Origin: Thaumarchaeota archaeon SCGC AAA007-O23 | GTDB lineage: Archaea; Thermoproteota; Nitrososphaeria; Nitrososphaerales; Nitrosopumilaceae | NCBI GenBank assembly: GCA_000402075.1 | Contig: ARWO01000031.1 | Location: 1 to 64,000 of the forward strand | Length of the DNA: 64,000 nucleotides | Direction: 5' to 3' | Shown: one piece after another, positions 5,610-14,688 of the stretch | How positions within the stretch are numbered: the stretch's first letter is position 1 | Layout of the letters: every line of letters starts with the position of its first letter | The notes under the pieces: model-generated | Databases searched by the model: none | What the model saw: the letters and a program-made list of their open reading frames with translations, nothing else | Told to the model about the DNA's origin: nothing | Made by a program: the position numbers and the translations under genes

Positions 5610-8468
5610 CTACTTGCCTACCTCAATCGAGATATAATGTAGCTCAGTTACGTTGTCAACAACTTTGATATATCCAAAGTTAAATGCATTTTCTTCCTCC
5701 CACATTAGAATACGCTTACTAGTTCCAGCTTCGTTGATGAATTGTGTAACCAATTTAGTTGTATCCTCTTGGTCAGATTTTGAATAGAATGCGATATCAC
5801 CTATACTAAACGCCAATGGAATTTGAATTGTAGTTGGAGTGGTGAGAACTATACCCTTTTCTTCAAAAATTGATAGCACAATATCTATTCTTGCATCTTT
5901 GTCTAGTACAATACCCATTACGCCATCACTGGTCGCAGTAGCAGTTGGTGTAACGCCAGCTAGTTTTTGCAGATATGCCTCAAATGCTGATTCTTGTGTA
6001 TCGCCTAGACCGACATGATATTCGCCGGTAAACGCGGCACCAACAGCTGCAATAGTACCCAGTTGTGCAACAACACCACCTGCACCAGCAGTATAAACTG
6101 GGATAAAGTAGGTATCATGCTCACCCACTTGGTATAATATGTTATCACCAATTCGAGGATTTCTCAAAAGTGTCTTTAATTGAGCGAAGTCTGGATCTCT
6201 ATCCAATGCCTCACGAACAGAGGTAGGACCTAACAGTTTAATGTCTGATTCTATTGGAACTTCATAAAATTGCATGTGACCTAGGTTCGGTTTATCATTT
6301 TCTACAACCATGTATCCAGCCAAGTTTCTTCCCTGTGAGCCTCTAAGTTCGAGAGACAGCAAGCCAACAAATTCTGGTTCTTCAAATCCAGGTGGCTTTG
6401 CTTGTATGTAGTAAGTATCCAAGCCACGAGGTATTTCATAGAATTCATTTGCTTGTATGAATATATCAACATCAGTAACGTGATAGATGTTGTACATCTC
6501 GGTCCTCCAGTTAAAAAGCTCCTGAGGATACCTTATCTGTTCTTCAAGCCATTCAGGCATCTCGATTACGTTGTGTTTATACTGGCTCATGAACATATCA
6601 GAAAAAAAGTCGTCTCCATGTTTGATTAGTTGAATACTACCGTCATAGGTATCTACTAACCCGTAACCTACCAATCTAAGATATGGATTTCCCGCTGACC
6701 AAGGAACATCGTTTGAATCAAATCCAATAATGAGGGGAACGAGCCAATAGGTATTCTTGCCATCTGTTACTGGAAGTGAATCAAGCTCCTTTCCAAACAA
6801 GTTATACAAAAAGTATGGATATAGTGTTTCCATTCTCTCGTTAACATCCTTGTATCTCATAACGTGAATTGGTGTTCCAGGAAATGAGATCATAAAGTTT
6901 GGCTCAAACAGCCAGCTAATAGGCGGAGCAATCTCCAATCCACCAGTTCCGTCATATGATGCATTGTTTAGCTCTGCGGTGGTTGATCCTCGGTCTGTTG
7001 GATATCCGGACCAAGTTTGATCAAGCAAGCCGCCCTCGCCATAGTAGATTTGTCTCTGTTCAAACAACTCAGAGCTATCAACTATTTGACCATCAGTCGC
7101 CTCTAAAGTTAGAAATCCGTTTGGCACATGAGTGTAAACTAGGTGCTCGTTATACCACTGGTTTTCCAAGCTTACAGAAGAAGGCAGAATTGGTGCCATG
7201 GATGCAGTCCAGTATAGTTTGTCATCAAACCTCAAAATATCATTATCTTCAAAATTTACATAGGGTATCAATCCAATTTCTGGTTTTAATTTTGCAAATG
7301 CCGCTTCCCAATCCCATACACGGATACCGTCTAGAACATCAGCATTGTCTTCAATGTACTGATCAATTTGGTTTGGAGAAATTGATTTTATTGATGGATC
7401 ATGAATATGTTCTTCAATTTGATCTAATTCAGCAAGGTATTGATTCACGCCAATTTGTTGTGCAGTATATGGTCCAAGATATTCTATCTTTTTAGCATCA
7501 GCAATGCTGGTATTAACAGACATAGCAATGCCGACAATTACTGCAATTGCAATAATAGTAAAAATTCTGATGTAGACATCTCTTTTTAACATATGCGTTA
7601 GTATTCTAGATCTAATCCTATCAAATATTGAAAACGCAATTAGTGCAAATCCAACAACAAATGTTCCTCCTATGGCATATTTTGTGTTGTAATCAATGTT
7701 TTCACCAAAGAACATGTTAAAGGCGGACCAGATTATACCAATTCCTACAATTGCTTCCAAAGATGAAGTGTAATTAAGCCACTTTGGTTTTCCTTGAGCC
7801 GCATCATGAATATAGGATGTAGCAACCTTGAAAATATGATGTAGCCCAACAAACAACAAGAGCCGTAATCCAATAACACCCAGTATGGATGGAACCAGAA
7901 TTAATAGTGCTGGAATCATTGGAATCACTTTTTCAGTTGCATAGGAATAATCGGTTGGTGGTGTTACAAAAGGAAGTGAAAATATTTCAGGTATGTTCTC
8001 TATACCCAAACTATTTCCGTCTATTACATACATGGCGGCAAAACCAAACATAATGTTTGCAAAGAATGCCCCAAAGAGGACAACCTTGGTAAACTGCCAA
8101 ATTACAAAATGTGGAACAGATAACTTGTAATCGTGAAAACTTGTAATAGTTTCTGTTACAGCCGAAGTTGGGTTACGATTAATGAAACCAATTGCGGTAG
8201 ACAAAGAGTACCATAAAATCGAATGGCGTTTTACTATGTTTACACGTATTAGTGCTATCACTGATAGAATTATGGAAGAAACTAATGCGAAGTAGAGTGG
8301 CGTAATAAAAAGATCAGCAAATTCTTCCACATTCATAAATAATGTCACAGCCTGGCTGCCTACGAGAGCAAAGGCAATAATTGCGATTAGAGATACTATT
8401 CCTATTTTGATATACTTTCCAGCATCTGGTGGAGGTTGACTACCCCCTTCATTTTTAGCGCTATACAA
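5610..8468 (-). CDS. UPF0182 family large membrane protein
   Basis: A 952-residue protein with seven to eight predicted membrane segments in the first 325 residues, then a long extracytoplasmic part. The segment LENQWYNEHLVYTHVPNGF matches the W..HLVYTHG region typical of UPF0182, and length and layout also fit that family. The biochemical function of UPF0182 is unknown. It is the first gene of the acyltransferase/SGNH unit, so a role in building or exporting the acylated surface molecule is a reasonable inference. The 55-nt gap to priS suggests its promoter lies around 8470-8520. Confidence 0.75.
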   Translation of the reverse strand: MYSAKNEGGSQPPPDAGKYIKIGIVSLIAIIAFALVGSQAVTLFMNVEEFADLFITPLYFALVSSIILSVIALIRVNIVKRHSILWYSLSTAIGFINRNPTSAVTETITSFHDYKLSVPHFVIWQFTKVVLFGAFFANIMFGFAAMYVIDGNSLGIENIPEIFSLPFVTPPTDYSYATEKVIPMIPALLILVPSILGVIGLRLLLFVGLHHIFKVATSYIHDAAQGKPKWLNYTSSLEAIVGIGIIWSAFNMFFGENIDYNTKYAIGGTFVVGFALIAFSIFDRIRSRILTHMLKRDVYIRIFTIIAIAVIVGIAMSVNTSIADAKKIEYLGPYTAQQIGVNQYLAELDQIEEHIHDPSIKSISPNQIDQYIEDNADVLDGIRVWDWEAAFAKLKPEIGLIPYVNFEDNDILRFDDKLYWTASMAPILPSSVSLENQWYNEHLVYTHVPNGFLTLEATDGQIVDSSELFEQRQIYYGEGGLLDQTWSGYPTDRGSTTAELNNASYDGTGGLEIAPPISWLFEPNFMISFPGTPIHVMRYKDVNERMETLYPYFLYNLFGKELDSLPVTDGKNTYWLVPLIIGFDSNDVPWSAGNPYLRLVGYGLVDTYDGSIQLIKHGDDFFSDMFMSQYKHNVIEMPEWLEEQIRYPQELFNWRTEMYNIYHVTDVDIFIQANEFYEIPRGLDTYYIQAKPPGFEEPEFVGLLSLELRGSQGRNLAGYMVVENDKPNLGHMQFYEVPIESDIKLLGPTSVREALDRDPDFAQLKTLLRNPRIGDNILYQVGEHDTYFIPVYTAGAGGVVAQLGTIAAVGAAFTGEYHVGLGDTQESAFEAYLQKLAGVTPTATATSDGVMGIVLDKDARIDIVLSIFEEKGIVLTTPTTIQIPLAFSIGDIAFYSKSDQEDTTKLVTQFINEAGTSKRILMWEEENAFNFGYIKVVDNVTELHYISIEVGK

Positions 8469-8523
8469 GTTGAATAACGTCGATTTTTAGTAAATTAATA
8501 CCTTATTGGCATATGTGCAAGAT

Positions 8524-9651
8524 TTACGTATCAGAGATTGATGCTATACCTTTGCATACCATATAGGCTGCAGCATATTTTGGAACGGAGGTTTTTTCAT
8601 TCATATATGGACCAAATTTTGTATTTTTTAAACTAAATTTAATTGGAAAATTTGCTAAAATTTCTACTGGTTCATCACCAATCAGGCACGCTTCTATGTA
8701 TGGATTGAATTTTTCAATGTCTTGGCAGACTAGTTTCACAAGACTACTTTTACTATTTAGCGAGCCCTCAAGTCGAAAAATTCTATGAATGTCTGATGTC
8801 ACATTGGAATCTATCTTGACTCCAATCGAATTTTTCATTTCTTCAAGTTTTTGCTGATAAGCGACTTGCCCATCAGAGATGATCTTTGTAATGGTCTTTG
8901 ATCTTTTAGACTTAGAACCAAAGAGCTCCTTTGCCACACGACCAGACCAACCAGAATCGCCAAGATCTGGAAATGAAATTCTTGAAGGATTGTTTTTTGG
9001 GAACCCAAACCTTTCAGGCATGGCACTCTGAAATTTGATATAATCAATCAAATCACGTCTTTCGTTAGAACCCAATTGGTTATAGGATGAATTTGTAACA
9101 TAAACATGAAATCCTTCATTACCTGAAAAGGATATTCTGATATTCTTATCATCTATTTGTAAGTCAGTAGTTAGAATTTTCACCAAGTTCAAAACTTCCT
9201 TCTTTACACCAGAAATACAATTTTGGCAAGGCAATGATACAAGATCCAGTTTGTTTGATTTGCATTTTGGACAAGCGTCCTGCACTAAAGATATCTCAGC
9301 GCAAGAAACACATTTCATGCATGTGTGATCTTTCCTGCAAGATAGCTTTAGATCCTTTGCATCTATATCAAAAATAAGATCCGCCTCTTTCCAGTCTTTT
9401 TCTGCCATTGGTAAATTTGGAAAAGAGTAGTATCCGTTTGAACAAAAAACATCGGAAGGTGCATTTGTCATTAACATCAAATGCAAATCTTTATCGGTTT
9501 TTAATGACATATGTCTTATCATTCCAGAATTAAATTTTTTGTAGCCATATTCCCTTTCTTTTGATCTGTCTGGAACATGAATTAAATCAAAATGATCAAA
9601 GTAGTATTGTTTGAAAGTTTCTTCTAAAAATTTTAAATCATTTTCAAGCAT
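8524..9651 (-). CDS. priS: DNA primase small (catalytic) subunit PriS
   Basis: The archaeo-eukaryotic primase catalytic subunit makes RNA/DNA primers for replication. The catalytic acidic pair is in LIFDIDAKDL (Asp95, Asp97), and the nucleotide-binding motif SFSGNEGFHVYV is at about 174-185. Between them is a cysteine-rich stretch (Cys105, 111, 114, 117, 127, 130, 142, 145), more CxxC pairs than the usual single zinc knuckle. At 375 residues the length is normal. Its ATG directly follows the priL stop, so translational coupling with the large subunit is likely. Confidence 0.93.
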   Translation of the reverse strand: MLENDLKFLEETFKQYYFDHFDLIHVPDRSKEREYGYKKFNSGMIRHMSLKTDKDLHLMLMTNAPSDVFCSNGYYSFPNLPMAEKDWKEADLIFDIDAKDLKLSCRKDHTCMKCVSCAEISLVQDACPKCKSNKLDLVSLPCQNCISGVKKEVLNLVKILTTDLQIDDKNIRISFSGNEGFHVYVTNSSYNQLGSNERRDLIDYIKFQSAMPERFGFPKNNPSRISFPDLGDSGWSGRVAKELFGSKSKRSKTITKIISDGQVAYQQKLEEMKNSIGVKIDSNVTSDIHRIFRLEGSLNSKSSLVKLVCQDIEKFNPYIEACLIGDEPVEILANFPIKFSLKNTKFGPYMNEKTSVPKYAAAYMVCKGIASISDT

Positions 9652-10692
9652 TTACAATCTTTTCCGACCAAACTGCATTGGGTTTATAATATTATCACAA
9701 TCAGGTGTAATATAGCAGAGATTATTACTTTTGATCTTTTCGCATGATGGACAAACATATTTTGTTTTGCTGCCGCCTGTTTCACCAGAAAGCTGTTTGA
9801 TTTGGTAACGCGTAACTTTTTCATTCCAATCAGGAGCATTTTTGAATAATGGTGCAATTTCATCTATTGTCTGTCCTCTTCCAAGAAGAAATGTAGCCAA
9901 CATAAATCGGCCAGAGTGAGATAAGTTTTCTCCTTTGTTGAGTACTTCTATTGCATGTTCAATGCATGGTGGATACGCTCCTGTTACAACTGTGTTAACT
10001 ACAAATTTTTTTGCCAAAGCAGATAATCTTTTAACTTTATCCTCAAATCCGTCAGACATAGATGGTGTGTTGGCAGACTTGATCTTGGAGCCTATATAGC
10101 CACTAAGTTTCCACCGAATCAATCTTACAGATTCACGTGGGCTCAAAAAAACCATGCCATTCTCAACATGTCTGTTAACTAACTTCCATTCACGCTCATG
10201 AAAATTTACAGCATGCCTCAAGTAATCAGGAATTGGAATAACAAAATAGCCTCCGGTCTTTTTGATAGTTACAGAAAAAATATCTCGAAAAATTTTGATT
10301 GCAAATTCTTCGCTTGTTTTATCTGAATTGCTAACTAGATCTCTTTGTAGAAATTTTTCAGCCCGACGAGCCTCAGCAAGAGAAAATTTATTGATCAGTG
10401 TGTTAAGCCCACTTAGTTTTAGTAGTACAATTGCTATCAAAAATGAAAATACGTTTAGTGGAAGAGTAGTCTCTTTTTCACTCGGATCATCTAGTTCAGG
10501 ATAGTAAGTTTTGTCCTCTGCTGCAGATTCAATCCGTTCATATGCTTTATCCACAATAATCCTGAGATCTGGATCAGTAGCAAATTGTTCTAATGTAAAC
10601 CCCTTATCTTTCAGATACTGCCCAGCCTCTGCTAAGAAAGGATATTTTGCAATCTCATCTTGTCCTAAACTTATCATATATTGACTACCCAA
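9652..10692 (-). CDS. priL: DNA primase large subunit PriL (iron-sulfur)
   Basis: Partner of PriS. The C-terminal half holds the Fe-S domain: PPCIEHAIEVLNKGENLSHS, then FMLATFLLGRGQ, and the terminal cysteines in CPSCEKIKSNNLCYITPDC. The N-terminal half is helical. The longest frame starts with TTG at 10692; an ATG at 10677 (MISLGQDEIAKYP) is an equally good or better start. It is divergent from nfo across about 80 nt. The priL-priS order with zero spacing supports a dedicated replication operon. Confidence 0.9.
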   Translation of the reverse strand: MGSQYMISLGQDEIAKYPFLAEAGQYLKDKGFTLEQFATDPDLRIIVDKAYERIESAAEDKTYYPELDDPSEKETTLPLNVFSFLIAIVLLKLSGLNTLINKFSLAEARRAEKFLQRDLVSNSDKTSEEFAIKIFRDIFSVTIKKTGGYFVIPIPDYLRHAVNFHEREWKLVNRHVENGMVFLSPRESVRLIRWKLSGYIGSKIKSANTPSMSDGFEDKVKRLSALAKKFVVNTVVTGAYPPCIEHAIEVLNKGENLSHSGRFMLATFLLGRGQTIDEIAPLFKNAPDWNEKVTRYQIKQLSGETGGSKTKYVCPSCEKIKSNNLCYITPDCDNIINPMQFGRKRL

Positions 10693-10774
10693 ACCTTTCT
10701 AAAAAATTTGATTTAAAAGCTTTCAAAACAAAAAAAACAATACTGTTTAAATTATGTTTTGAGTCCTTCCATGC

Positions 10775-11614
10775 GTGCAGATCGGACTTCATGTTTCAAT
10801 TTCAGGTTCTATTGCTAATGCAGTTACTAATGCCGTAGAGCGTGAATGTTCTGCATTTCAAATTTTTACAGGAAATCCTAGAGGATGGTACTCTAAAGAT
10901 CTTCCAAATGAAGATGTTTCAAATTACAAGAAAAATCTTAGCGAGTCTAACATTGATAGGTTTGCGACCGTAGCACATATGCCATATCTTCCAAATCTTT
11001 CCACTCCAGATGAACCCAGTTATGAAAAATCGATTAAAGCCATGATAAGAGAGGTTGAACGATGTGCCAAAATAGGAATACCATATCTTGTAACACATTT
11101 GGGAAGCCATAAGGGATCTGGAGAAGAAAATGGAATCAAGAGATTAACAAGTGCGCTAATGAAAGTTGCAAAAGCAACAAAAGATGTCACAATTCTTCTT
11201 GAAAATACTGCTGGGCAAAAAAATTCTGTAGGCTCTGACTTTACACAGCTGGCAGAAATTTTCTTCAGCCTGGAACCTGCAAGCAGATTTGGAATATGTA
11301 TTGACACATGTCATGCATTTGCTGCAGGATATGATCTAGGAAATGAGAAAAATGTAAAAAACACATTTGAAAAATTTGATAAAGAGGTAGGGTTAAAGCA
11401 TCTCAAGATTCTTCATTTGAATGACTCAAAGGGAGAATTGGGTTCTCATCTTGATAGGCATGACCATATCGGTTTAGGGCAGATTGGAAACGCTGGATTA
11501 AGCAAAGTAATCAAATTAATGAATAAAAATAAAATTCCCATAATATTAGAGACACCGATTGATGATAGACGAGATGAGTTTGAAGATATTGGAACTGCAA
11601 AAGAACTTGCATAA
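10775..11614 (+). CDS. nfo: deoxyribonuclease IV / AP endonuclease Nfo
   Basis: TIM-barrel AP endonuclease of 279 residues that incises DNA 5' of abasic sites in base-excision repair. Family motifs are in order: IGLHVSISGS at the N-terminus, LLENTAGQ, GICIDTCHAFAAGYD, and HLNDSKGELGSHLDRHDHIG with the zinc-binding His/Asp/Glu residues. The start is GTG at 10775; an ATG at 10771 is out of frame. It is divergent from priL and followed by glyS 33 nt later. Confidence 0.95.
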   Translation: MQIGLHVSISGSIANAVTNAVERECSAFQIFTGNPRGWYSKDLPNEDVSNYKKNLSESNIDRFATVAHMPYLPNLSTPDEPSYEKSIKAMIREVERCAKIGIPYLVTHLGSHKGSGEENGIKRLTSALMKVAKATKDVTILLENTAGQKNSVGSDFTQLAEIFFSLEPASRFGICIDTCHAFAAGYDLGNEKNVKNTFEKFDKEVGLKHLKILHLNDSKGELGSHLDRHDHIGLGQIGNAGLSKVIKLMNKNKIPIILETPIDDRRDEFEDIGTAKELA

Positions 11615-11647
11615 AACTAATTTATTTCACCTAGGTGGCTTGCAATT

Positions 11648-13105
11648 ATGAAATATGATGATGTTATGAAGCTTGCACTAGAACGTGGATTTTATTTCCC
11701 AAGTTGTGAGGTTTATGCTGACGCACAGGCTGGATTCTGGGAATATGGACCAGCTGGTGTAAGTTTGAAGAACAAGTTCTTAGAACTTTGGAGAAGGGAA
11801 TTGGTTAGACGTGACAAAATGATTGAGATTGATGGTTCACAAATAATGTCAAAGTCTGTATTTGAGGCATCTGGTCACTTAGCTAGCTTTGCTGACCCCA
11901 TTGTAAGGTGTACAAAGTGCAAATCAACATACAGGGCAGACAAAATAATAGTTGATGCCACCAAAACTGTCATTCCTGAAAGTGCTGGTCTTGATGAATT
12001 TGACAAAGTTATTTCTGAAAAAAATGTAAAATGCCCAAAATGTAAGGGTGATTTTGAAAGTACTAAAAAATTCAATATGATGTTTCAGGTTGGAATAGGA
12101 CCGGAAGGCGAAGAGGCCTACCTAAGACCTGAAACTTGCCAGTCCATCTTTGTTGATTTTCCACGACTTTTCAAGATCATGAGAGGAAAGCTTCCGCTGG
12201 GGATTGCACAAATAGGTAAGAGTTTCAGAAATGAAATTGCCCCCAGACAAAGCCTACTAAGGCTAAGAGAGTTTTATCAGGCAGAAATTGAGGTATTTTG
12301 TAATCCTGCTAAACTAAATGAGCTTGACAAGTTTTCGGAGATAGAGAACACAAAGATTCCAATTCAAGTTGATGACGAAGTGAAGATTATGACTTGTAAA
12401 GAGGCGGTGGATTCAAAAATAATTCCAAACAAGTTTGTTGCATACTACCTGGGAATTTTAACTGAGTTTTATGAAAAGGTTGGTATAGACATACAAAAAA
12501 GCAGATTTCGTAAATTGGGAGAAAAGGAAAAAGCGTTCTATGCAGAAGTTGCTTTTGATTTTGAGGTTGAGACAACTACAGGATGGCTTGAATTGGTAGC
12601 ATGCAACTATAGAGCAGATTATGATTTAACTAGTCATGCTACTAAAAGTAAAGAAAAATTTGAGGTGATGGATAACGATGAAAAAGTACTTCCACATGTT
12701 TTTGAGATTTCTATGGGAATAGATCGTAGCTTATACACAATATTAGAAAGTGGTTTACGAGAAGACAAAGAGAATGATAGGATTGTGTTATCCCTTAAAC
12801 CATATTTGTCCCCAATTCATGTTGGAGTGTTATCACTTGTAAAAAAAGATGGTCTTGCAGAAAAGACGGATGAAATTTATCTGCAAATCAAGCGAAAGTA
12901 CGATGTATTTTTGGATCATTCTGGTGCGATAGGAAGAAGATATAGAAGGTTGGATGAAGTTGGTGCGCCTTATGCCATTACAATTGACCACCAAACGTTA
13001 CAAGATGACACTGTCACTCTTAGAATGCGCGACTCGATGGAACAAAATAGAATAAAAGTTTCTGAGTTGGATGAGATACTTTCTAAGGAAACAGCTTTCC
13101 CTTAG
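11648..13105 (+). CDS. glyS: glycyl-tRNA synthetase
   Basis: Class II archaeal/eukaryotic-type GlyRS of 485 residues, which charges tRNA-Gly. The N-terminus carries the substrate-binding FYFPSCEVY and GFWEYGPAG segments, followed by an insertion with two CxxC pairs (CTKC, CPKC). Motif 2 is at FRNEIAPRQSLLRLREF, motif 3 at MGIDRSLYTILE, and the anticodon-binding domain follows (HVGVLSLVKKDGL, GAIGRRYRRLDEVGAP). The length is short compared with eukaryotic enzymes but normal for archaea. Confidence 0.96.
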   Translation: MKYDDVMKLALERGFYFPSCEVYADAQAGFWEYGPAGVSLKNKFLELWRRELVRRDKMIEIDGSQIMSKSVFEASGHLASFADPIVRCTKCKSTYRADKIIVDATKTVIPESAGLDEFDKVISEKNVKCPKCKGDFESTKKFNMMFQVGIGPEGEEAYLRPETCQSIFVDFPRLFKIMRGKLPLGIAQIGKSFRNEIAPRQSLLRLREFYQAEIEVFCNPAKLNELDKFSEIENTKIPIQVDDEVKIMTCKEAVDSKIIPNKFVAYYLGILTEFYEKVGIDIQKSRFRKLGEKEKAFYAEVAFDFEVETTTGWLELVACNYRADYDLTSHATKSKEKFEVMDNDEKVLPHVFEISMGIDRSLYTILESGLREDKENDRIVLSLKPYLSPIHVGVLSLVKKDGLAEKTDEIYLQIKRKYDVFLDHSGAIGRRYRRLDEVGAPYAITIDHQTLQDDTVTLRMRDSMEQNRIKVSELDEILSKETAFP

Positions 13106-13152
13106 TCTTTAAAATTTTAAAAATAGAAAAAAATTGGACTTTATCTTAACGC

Positions 13153-13830
13153 TTACTCAAGGAAATCCATTGGATTTGATTGTGTATTAGATTGCGTTTG
13201 GGACGGAAGTCCTGTTGGAGTCATTGTTGGTATTGATGGAAATTTTTCGTCTGTTTGTTGTGAAGCAACAGCTTCTGCTTCCTGAAGAATTGAGTTTGTC
13301 TCTTCAGTCATAGCACTGTCTTGCATCTCAAACGAATCGCCTGAAAGTGAATCAACCATAAGTCCATTCAATGTTTCTGTCATAGTATTCAACTCAGAGT
13401 CTGCCTCTGGCATGAATTTACTCATTGTTGGTTTCAATTCTTTCATAGTTGACATCGCTGGTCCAATTGCAATCATTGCATCACCAAGATCATGAATAGT
13501 AGTTAATCGTAATTGTACTTGTTCAAGGGAATTTCTGGCATTGCCTAATACTCTTGAAACTTTACGAACTTCTGCCAATTCAGAAGATAGAACCCTACTA
13601 GTTGGTGTATCATGGCTCTGCGTTGCAGTGACAACTCTATCAAAAAGTTGCTGATCCCTTTGATGTAATTTTGTCAACATGACGTCCATCTTTGAAGTTT
13701 GCACTTGAAGTTTGTTAACTGCTGTTTGAATTCGTGGTTTTAGTGCGCCTTGTGGCTTTACGGTATCACGAATTTTTTCAGTCATACTTTTTACTTCTCT
13801 TTGTGCCCATGTCTTTTCAAAAGATGTCAT
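13153..13830 (-). CDS. cdvB: ESCRT-III-like cell division protein CdvB paralog
   Basis: A 225-residue Snf7-like protein. The basic first helix region (VKPQGALKPRIQTAVNKLQ) and long amphipathic helices with the conserved SSELAEVRKVSRVLGNARNS segment match thaumarchaeal CdvB. A linker follows, with FPSIP near residue 196, then a Gln/Ser-rich tail. No winged-helix domain is present. In the Cdv system ESCRT-III polymers constrict the division neck and are remodelled by CdvC. A second paralog lies at 40.7-41.3 kb. CdvA and CdvC are not in the window, so this copy's specific role is unknown. Confidence 0.85.
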   Translation of the reverse strand: MTSFEKTWAQREVKSMTEKIRDTVKPQGALKPRIQTAVNKLQVQTSKMDVMLTKLHQRDQQLFDRVVTATQSHDTPTSRVLSSELAEVRKVSRVLGNARNSLEQVQLRLTTIHDLGDAMIAIGPAMSTMKELKPTMSKFMPEADSELNTMTETLNGLMVDSLSGDSFEMQDSAMTEETNSILQEAEAVASQQTDEKFPSIPTMTPTGLPSQTQSNTQSNPMDFLE

Positions 13831-13920
13831 AGGGCATCGTTTACAATTTTATTCTTAATACTGGGTGTGTATTAGATCAACTCCTAGGCTAAATTTAGCT
13901 AACAAAAGAGGTATGAATGA

Positions 13921-14688
13921 ATGAAAATTGCGGTTTTTGACTCTGGATTTGGTTCAATATCAATTATAAGGGAAATACAAAAAATTTTCAAAGGAGAGTT
14001 AATTTATTTCGCTGATCAGAAAAATTTTCCTTATGGAGTAAAATCGAAAAAAGAGTTAAAAAATATCATCAAAGACACAGTGGATTTACTAGAGGAAAAA
14101 TTTTCTCCGGACTTTATTATAATGGCATCAAATACACCCACACTTTTACTCGATTATTCTAGGATCAGCAAGAAATTAGCTGGAATATACCCTCCACTTA
14201 GTGATGCTGTAAAAATATCTAGAACAAGAAATATTGCAATTCTTGGAACTAGATCTGTTATTCGGAGTGAAAGTGTTACAGAATTTATAGAAAAATGTAA
14301 CGTGCCTAACGACATAGTGATTCACAAAATTGATTGTTCATTACTTATTGAACTTGTAGAATCTGGAAAATTTCTTACAGATGAAGAATATTGTAAAAAT
14401 ATCATCAAAGAAGTTTTAGAAGATGTATTTTTAGATAATTTGATTGATGTTGCTACTCTATCAAGCACACATTTGCCGTTTTTAGAACCATTTCTAAGAT
14501 CAATTTTCAAAAATGTTAAGTTTTTAGATCCTGCAAAAAATATTTCAAATGTTCTAAAAGATTTCGTAGAGGATAATGATTTACAGCAAAACGTATTGAG
14601 AATATTTACTTCTGGTGATGTTAAGCTTTTTAAAAAAAATCTTCGGATGATGGGAATTAGTGACGAAGTTAATTTTTTGACGATTTAG
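13921..14688 (+). CDS. glutamate racemase (MurI) homolog lacking both catalytic cysteines
   Basis: A 255-residue Asp/Glu racemase-fold protein that aligns along its whole length with MurI: IAVFDSGFGSISI for the first motif, NFPYGVKS for the CPYG region, ILGTRSVIRS, and LVESGKFL. The two cysteines that act as acid/base are replaced by serine: MASNTPT (Ser70, normally ACNT) and LSSTHLP (Ser182, normally GCTH). Thaumarchaea have no murein, so a D-Glu supply for peptidoglycan is not expected. The fold is well supported, but the activity is probably altered or lost. Its 3' end overlaps cbiF by 20 nt, convergent. Confidence 0.8.
   Translation: MKIAVFDSGFGSISIIREIQKIFKGELIYFADQKNFPYGVKSKKELKNIIKDTVDLLEEKFSPDFIIMASNTPTLLLDYSRISKKLAGIYPPLSDAVKISRTRNIAILGTRSVIRSESVTEFIEKCNVPNDIVIHKIDCSLLIELVESGKFLTDEEYCKNIIKEVLEDVFLDNLIDVATLSSTHLPFLEPFLRSIFKNVKFLDPAKNISNVLKDFVEDNDLQQNVLRIFTSGDVKLFKKNLRMMGISDEVNFLTI

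Noticed and set aside
6956..7495. Plus-strand ORF of 179 codons inside the UPF0182 gene
   Set aside because: It is antisense to a clear UPF0182 coding region with recognisable motifs; its product has no family resemblance and odd composition.
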